NCBI GenBank assembly: GCA_030544215.1
Contig: JARZZO010000005.1
Span: forward strand, 77,991,524 to 78,055,523
Length of the DNA stretch: 64,000 nucleotides
Reading direction: 5' to 3'
DNA from: Zantedeschia hybrid cultivar
Lineage: Eukaryota; Streptophyta; Magnoliopsida; Alismatales; Araceae
Of this stretch, positions 58,958-64,000 are shown piece after piece (position 1 is the first letter of the stretch; every line of letters begins with the position of its first letter). The notes under the pieces are model-generated. The model was not told the DNA's origin. It worked only from the letters and a program-made list of their open reading frames with translations, and did not search any database. A program made the translations under genes and the position numbers.

Positions 58958-60765
58958 TAAAAAAATTCATTAATGATTATAACTCTCACCTCCACTAATT
59001 TCAAAACAACTTATTAATGGTCATAACTCTCTCTCTCTCCACCTATTTCAAAATAACTCATTAATGGTCATAACACTCTCTCCCTTTCGTGGACGGACTC
59101 AACGGAGCAAGGGGCCATGGCCTCCTTAAAATTGAGGAATTTTGTTGGTAATAAAACTATTATTTTCAAATTATTTAACTCATACGTTATATACTTTTTT
59201 GTCGTATATCATTTGTATTTATTATTTATTATGTTAAGTTTTATATGTTAATAACTGCCATATCATATAATATTTAATATTTATAGTCACATATAATATT
59301 TTTTAGTTATAATATTTTTAGTTATAACATATTGATATTAATATTTTTAAGTATATTAATATATACGATAAGACAACTTGAAACTTTAAAATTAGAAACA
59401 TATCTTATGTATCTTTAGTTGAAATTAACATTCATCGACAATACTCTTTATAAATGATCTGTTTTTGAAGAACGGTACTGTTAAATTTTTTATTATATGG
59501 AAGTACCATAGTCATCCATTGTACTCGAATAATATTTTACCTAATTTGCACGCTGTTATAGTTTCGTCGTAGTCCTCGTACAAAATTATATTTATACTTG
59601 ATTATTTACTGCATGTTACTATTTTTCTTTTTCAATACTATTTTGGATCTGCTAAGATCTCTCCATTAAACTCATATAACTAGTACTAATACAGTTTAAC
59701 ATGTGATCGAAATGCCTACAGATTAGAGCCCTTAGAATTACAAGTTTAATATTCATTATGCAAAATTATTTTTATACTTAATTATTTGCTTAAATTAAAA
59801 TTTTATTAAAACAAAGTTATTTAAATCAATATGATATTTTTTCTTAAAATTAAATTTATTATATATTTTAAATATTTTAACACAAATACCATGCATCGTA
59901 CGTGTTGGAAACTAGTACATACATATATACATGCATATCATTTTGGCACTTTAAAAATGTATGTGTTCTCATTGTTATTTTTGAGACATAAAAAAACATC
60001 ACATAGAGAGAAATATTTCTCTACGTAGATCTTAACTTTTTATAAAAAATATTGGGTTTTTAGCAAATAAATCTTTGAAGAATCCAACCTCTTATAAAAA
60101 TAGAAATCCGCAAAAATTCATATACAATCATTATATACATAGAGAATTTCCTACCATCAAATCTATCATCATGCACATTATTTACAAGTTAGGACGCATT
60201 ATAACATAAGAAGAAAGCTTAGGGGATTTTTTTAGTACGCATGTATAATGCAGTATTTTTTGCATATGTGAGATTTTTTAGATGATTATTTCCTAAAATA
60301 TTAAGAATATCTTAATAACATAATCTTTCTACATAGTTGTTACTATTAGAACTTAGAACTAGGAAGAAACTATTCATAGCTGCTTCACCTCATCCTCTTC
60401 TTCACCTTTCATATTCTTCTTCTTCCTCCACCGTCCTGCTCCACCCTTTCTCTCATTTGTTTTGCTTCGATAATTGATATACGGAAGAGAGCCACTGTTT
60501 TCAAAATTGGATCGGCCATCAAACTAGAAAAGCCTCCGGTCCACTTCAGTTTGGACTGACGGCTTAAAATCAGTATTTTGATCAGACCATTTCATTTGAT
60601 TATATAATTCTCAGTATGTATATGGTATAGATTTTTGTATCTATTCCTATCACAGAACTCATTATATTCTTATGACATGTACATTATGTTTAGGTATTAG
60701 TCTCATGTTTGAAATTGAATAGATTTATTGATTAAATTAGTTAATTTTTAATTGATTCTTTCAAT

Positions 60766-60771
<6 letters not shown>
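58958..60771. other. Continuation of Helitron-like repeat, then intergenic DNA without genes
   Basis: 58960-59400 repeats phrases from 57940-58400 (CTCATTAATGGTCATAAC, GGGGCCATGGCC, TATTTATAGTCACATATAAT). The remainder to 60771 is AT-rich with no recognised feature. Confidence 0.45.

Positions 60772-60819
<48 letters not shown>
60772..60819. repeat. (TA)n microsatellite
   Basis: About 24 perfect TA units. Confidence 0.95.
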
Positions 60820-60822
<3 letters not shown>

Positions 60823-60884
60823 GAACTCGATCGGAGAAGCTACTATTTCAACGGATTATAAAGACTCATAGTTTCTGCTGTCGT

Positions 60885-61225
60885 ACCGTGACATATTTGC
60901 TACAATGACCCTAGGTGCTACTGGTAAGGTCATTGTAGTGGGTAAATATTTTTTTTTTAAAATTTTTTAGGTCTCCTCTGAGGTACCCTAATCGTTCCTA
61001 CAGTGCAATGTCCGATCGGATAATAAAAAAAATCAACAAAATGAAAAATCAAATTCCAATAAATGTTTTTACTATTCATTAGACCTTAGTTTTTGATATT
61101 TTATTTTTTTTAATTGTCTGATCGAATATTGCACTGTACAAATAATTACGACACCTCTGGATAGACTCAGAAAATATTTTATTGACTCGTTACAATGACC
61201 CTACGTGCAACACACATAACAAATA
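60885..61225. mobile_element. Hairpin MITE related to the TTGCTGCA-ended family
   Basis: GCTACAATGACCCTAGGTGC at about 60899 and GTTACAATGACCCTACGTGC at about 61189 bound it. The interior arms CAGTGCAATGTCCGATCGGA and CAGTGCAATATTCGATCAGA (the second reverse-complemented, about 61117-61136) pair well. It lies about 200 bp upstream of the right-edge gene's leader. Confidence 0.6.
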
Positions 61226-61439
61226 TTATACTCTTTAAGAGATAGCACACATATGCAAAGACCTTCCAAAAGTATTATTTTAAAAAGATCCAGACTTCAG
61301 AGAGGAGATATTGTCAAAGAAAACATATTTTTTTGTTCAACGGTACGTATTTTTAATTTTATTAGTTATTCTTGGAACCAGTGCAATTTTTTTTTAAAAA
61401 AAAGTTGCTCCGCCAAATCCTGCTCTTTTTACTGCCTCC

Positions 61440-61888
61440 AACCCCACGCATCAGCTACGGAAAGGGTGCTCTCTCTCTCTCTTTCTCTCTCTCTCTCATC
61501 ACCTAACCCTGATAAGCGCCACTTCACCTTCTCCTCGCCCTCTTCCTCTTCCTCCTCCCCCCATTCCACCTCTCTTCCTCCAATGCAACTACAAATACCA
61601 GCCGCTCCAGGGGTCTCCGCCCAGGGCTAGGGTTCCAGCGGAGGAGGAAGCTACTGCCATTGCTGCTGCCGCGGTGCCGGCCGCGCTGGAGGGCAATCCG
61701 CTGCTCAGATCGGGGTTTCTGCCGCGGAATCCGCCCCCATTTCGAGGCTCAAGCCGCTGCGGGGCTTTGCCAGGCGGGGTTGGCTCAGGGAAAGCGGAGG
61801 GGTGGTGGTGTGCTCCCGGTGGAGGGGAATGTGGGTTTGACGAGGGGGGCTAGGCTGGTGGTCTTTCTGTGGAGATCTGGGATTACAG
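61440..61888 (+). CDS. Leader exon of a gene running off the right edge (partial)
   Basis: Composition turns GC-rich after a (TC)n tract at 61471-61498, as at the 5' ends of the other genes here. A good donor, GATTACAG/GTACTTG, lies at 61888/61889. The last nine bases of the window follow a fine acceptor (TTTCTTGACAG, ending at 63991). The three frames through the exon show no recognisable domain and no convincing long ATG-started frame. The ATG at 61582 opens only 15 codons. I therefore think this is mostly 5' UTR, with coding sequence beyond the window. Product unknown. Confidence 0.45.
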
Positions 61889-63991
61889 GTACTTGTTTGT
61901 GGGAAGGGTCAAAGCCTCTTCCTTTATCCCTTCTTGCTCCTTTTTTTCACGCTCTTCTCTTTTGATTGTCTGGTTGCTGGTGTGATTTCGGCAATGCTTG
62001 TGTTTTTTGTGGGAGGTGTTGCTGCGGATTTTGCCGTTTCAAGGGTTTTTTGTGAAGAATTTTGCTGAATGGCTTGTTTTTGGTATCTAATCCCCTTTGT
62101 CCCTGTTTGGTCGACACAAGGTAGCTAAAAAGTTGGGCGCATTTTAGTGTGTTTCTGGCAGATTAATGGGTTTTGAGGTGCTGGCAGAATCGAGAGTCAT
62201 GTGGAGAGAGAATAGGTAGAAATGTTGGGGAGTCGAGACTTTTTTTTTTAGGTGTATCAGGTTTGTAATTGCAAAATGAACAGCTGGGTTTCCTACTGTT
62301 TGCACCTGCCAAAATTGGCATGTTAAGTGAGCATTAACTGAGTACATTTTTGGGTGAAATTCACTCAAGTTTCATTCCGATGAATAAGCAACATGGTGTT
62401 AATTTCTATCATTATGCTTGTTGCAAGCATTGAGCCTCTGGATCATTAAGCTTATTATATTAAATTCATTGGTATATTCTAACCCTCTTTATAAATCCTT
62501 AATAACACTTCCATTTGTTCCCATGAAGATCTTGAATATGTTCCCACCACTTCCATACAAGTCTTTTTACGTTTTTCTATTCTTATAGTCTCTGACTTGA
62601 ATGGATATTCCTCACTTGTCCGCAGATGTCTCTCGTATATATATAATATGATCGCACCATCACAAGGGTAGTACTTCTATTTTGCACTTTTGCAAATGCA
62701 ATACCAAAAGTTAGAACCTTACGGAGACTCCACCTTAAAATTCTTGTCTCTGTTCCCATTAATTTCTTGCATGTGCCTTACTCACTGTTCCGCATTCTAC
62801 TCCATAATCTAGTTGTCTTATGGCCACCTTATAAATGCCCCTTTAAGCTTCAAAAGGCACTTGACGATCCCACCTATAGAGACAATTGACCTGCAACATC
62901 ACATCACGAAGCAATCTCTTGAGGCAACACCCACAGTTGTCATGAGAACAGGAAAGAGCTCTTCTGTTGGGTCTTGTGTCTCCCTAGGGTTTATCCCACC
63001 TATAATGCACTTGATGATCATGCATCACTGCAGGAACTCCAAAAAAAATAAATTAAAAAAATCTGTTAAACAGATTCAGAACACCACTTCTTAGGCTGCT
63101 TTAATTGTTTCCTTGGCTTCTATGGCATAATAGTGAATTTTGTCTCCAGCACTAAAAAGAGGTTTTATTTTTCATTCAAACTGTATTTTTTTAAGAATGT
63201 ATACTGCTAGTTCATTTTGGTTTGACCACATGCCAAAAATTGATGTTTCATTTCTTTATTTTCATGTTTATGGGATTGAGATGTATTTGCCTGCTTATGT
63301 TTCCATAACAAATAACCAAATTTTATTTATTTGTCTTAAAGCCTCTTTTGTTTAAACATGTAAAGCTTGTTTTTTTTCGTCGTTGCTTGCCTTTTTTATT
63401 TATCTGTTGGAAAGGAAGACAATTGGTTAGATGTAAATTTGTTTGGACATGAAAAGGTGAACCGGCTCTAGCTGAATTTTCTCTACCTTAGGCAACATGA
63501 TTTCTCTTTTCTCTTGACTGATCTGAACTTACTAAGGATATGCAAAATGTGACATTATCCTCTTAGGAAAAATGTTGAGCATTACAATTTTTCCAGCTAG
63601 AGAAAAAAGTCCTTAGCAGCTAGTTGACTCGGAGAGCATATCAGATTGCCCATCACATTCACAGGCTTCCGGAAGAGTGATGTGCCATTACAATTTTTGA
63701 AAGTAGCCCATCACATTGTCACTCCGTAATCCGTATTTCAGTTACCGACTTCTGCCATATTTGAATATTATTCACACCCCCAGTTACCTCAGCTTCTATG
63801 AATAATATGGTGTTCAGTTATGCAACCTGCCACCTGGTCCTTTGTCATGTATTATGTATGCTTGTCAGTTCTTGTATGTGTGTCCTTTTTTTCTGTTTTG
63901 ATTCACATTTTACTGCAGTAAACTTGACAACACAATTCTTGTTCATACAATGTTTTATAAGCTTGAAACTTCTTCATTCCTTTCTTGACAG
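61889..63991 (+). other. Probable first intron of the right-edge gene
   Basis: AT-rich, GT at 61889 and AG at 63990-63991, with a pyrimidine-rich stretch before the AG. It holds a decayed LINE fragment at about 62500-62990. Other introns or exons inside cannot be excluded. Confidence 0.4.
62500..62990 (-). pseudogene. Decayed LINE (RTE-type) reverse transcriptase C-terminal fragment
   Basis: Across shifting frames on the minus strand I read pieces like RQVPFE, LKGHL, YKVAIRQL, DYGVECGTV and, further on, KRKKTCMEVVG. These fall in the order of the plant RTE motif series VPLKLKGKFYR, VAIRP, YGVECW and RPKKTWMEVV. Many stops and frameshifts are present, so it is long dead. The RTE assignment rests on my memory of the motif order. 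Confidence 0.5.
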
Positions 63992-64000
63992 GAGATTTGA

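Overview
The window looks like nuclear DNA of a flowering plant. It has split genes with GT-AG introns, plant-specific gene families (NEAP, X8-GPI, DUF247, plant-type haspin) and a dense background of SINEs, LINE remnants, MITEs, solo LTRs and GA/TA microsatellites. GC-rich first exons and a very GC-rich intronless DUF247 gene point to a monocot, and the overall style fits a non-grass monocot such as a palm. The clade is my inference; nothing here proves it.

Four genes could be modelled to the base from splice sites, reading phase and family alignment from memory. (1) 6930-13031, plus strand: a five-exon nuclear-envelope-associated coiled-coil protein (NEAP family, 359 aa), with an Au-like SINE in its 4.3-kb intron 2. 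(2) 13360-15853, minus strand, convergent with NEAP: a four-exon secreted X8 (CBM43) callose-binding-type protein with a probable GPI anchor (368 aa). Its sixth X8 cysteine lies on a 31-nt microexon. (3) 21840-31634, minus strand: a fifteen-exon haspin histone H3 kinase (623 aa), whose 5.6-kb intron 11 is full of repeats. (4) 41965-43431, plus strand: an intact single-exon DUF247 (UPF0481) protein (488 aa). A fifth gene probably starts near 61440 and leaves the window to the right; only a leader exon and a likely acceptor nine bases before the edge are visible.

Layout: 1-5200 is intergenic with tandem duplications, a foldback element and a SINE. 5200-15900 holds the NEAP/X8 convergent pair. 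15900-21800 is intergenic with MITEs and a LINE RNase H fragment. 21840-31634 is haspin. 31800-41900 is a repeat-rich block with a cluster of hairpin MITEs, two solo LTRs, a 57-bp minisatellite, giant TC/TA tracts and a diverged local duplication. DUF247 follows. 43500-61400 is a long gene-free stretch with segmental duplication, MITEs, a SINE, a copia-like LTR and Helitron-like ends. 61400-64000 is the start of the right-edge gene.

The four genes have no evident joint pathway; this is ordinary plant gene neighbourhood. The least ordinary content is the set of short inverted-repeat elements. One family of about 180 bp is present in three copies, each with a 9-bp target duplication that is exact or nearly so. 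A 262-bp hairpin element has a perfect 9-bp duplication. A third, high-copy family has termini like TAATGCTTGCTGCACTG and a palindromic core, and is stacked just upstream of haspin. No database comparison was possible, so novelty is not established.
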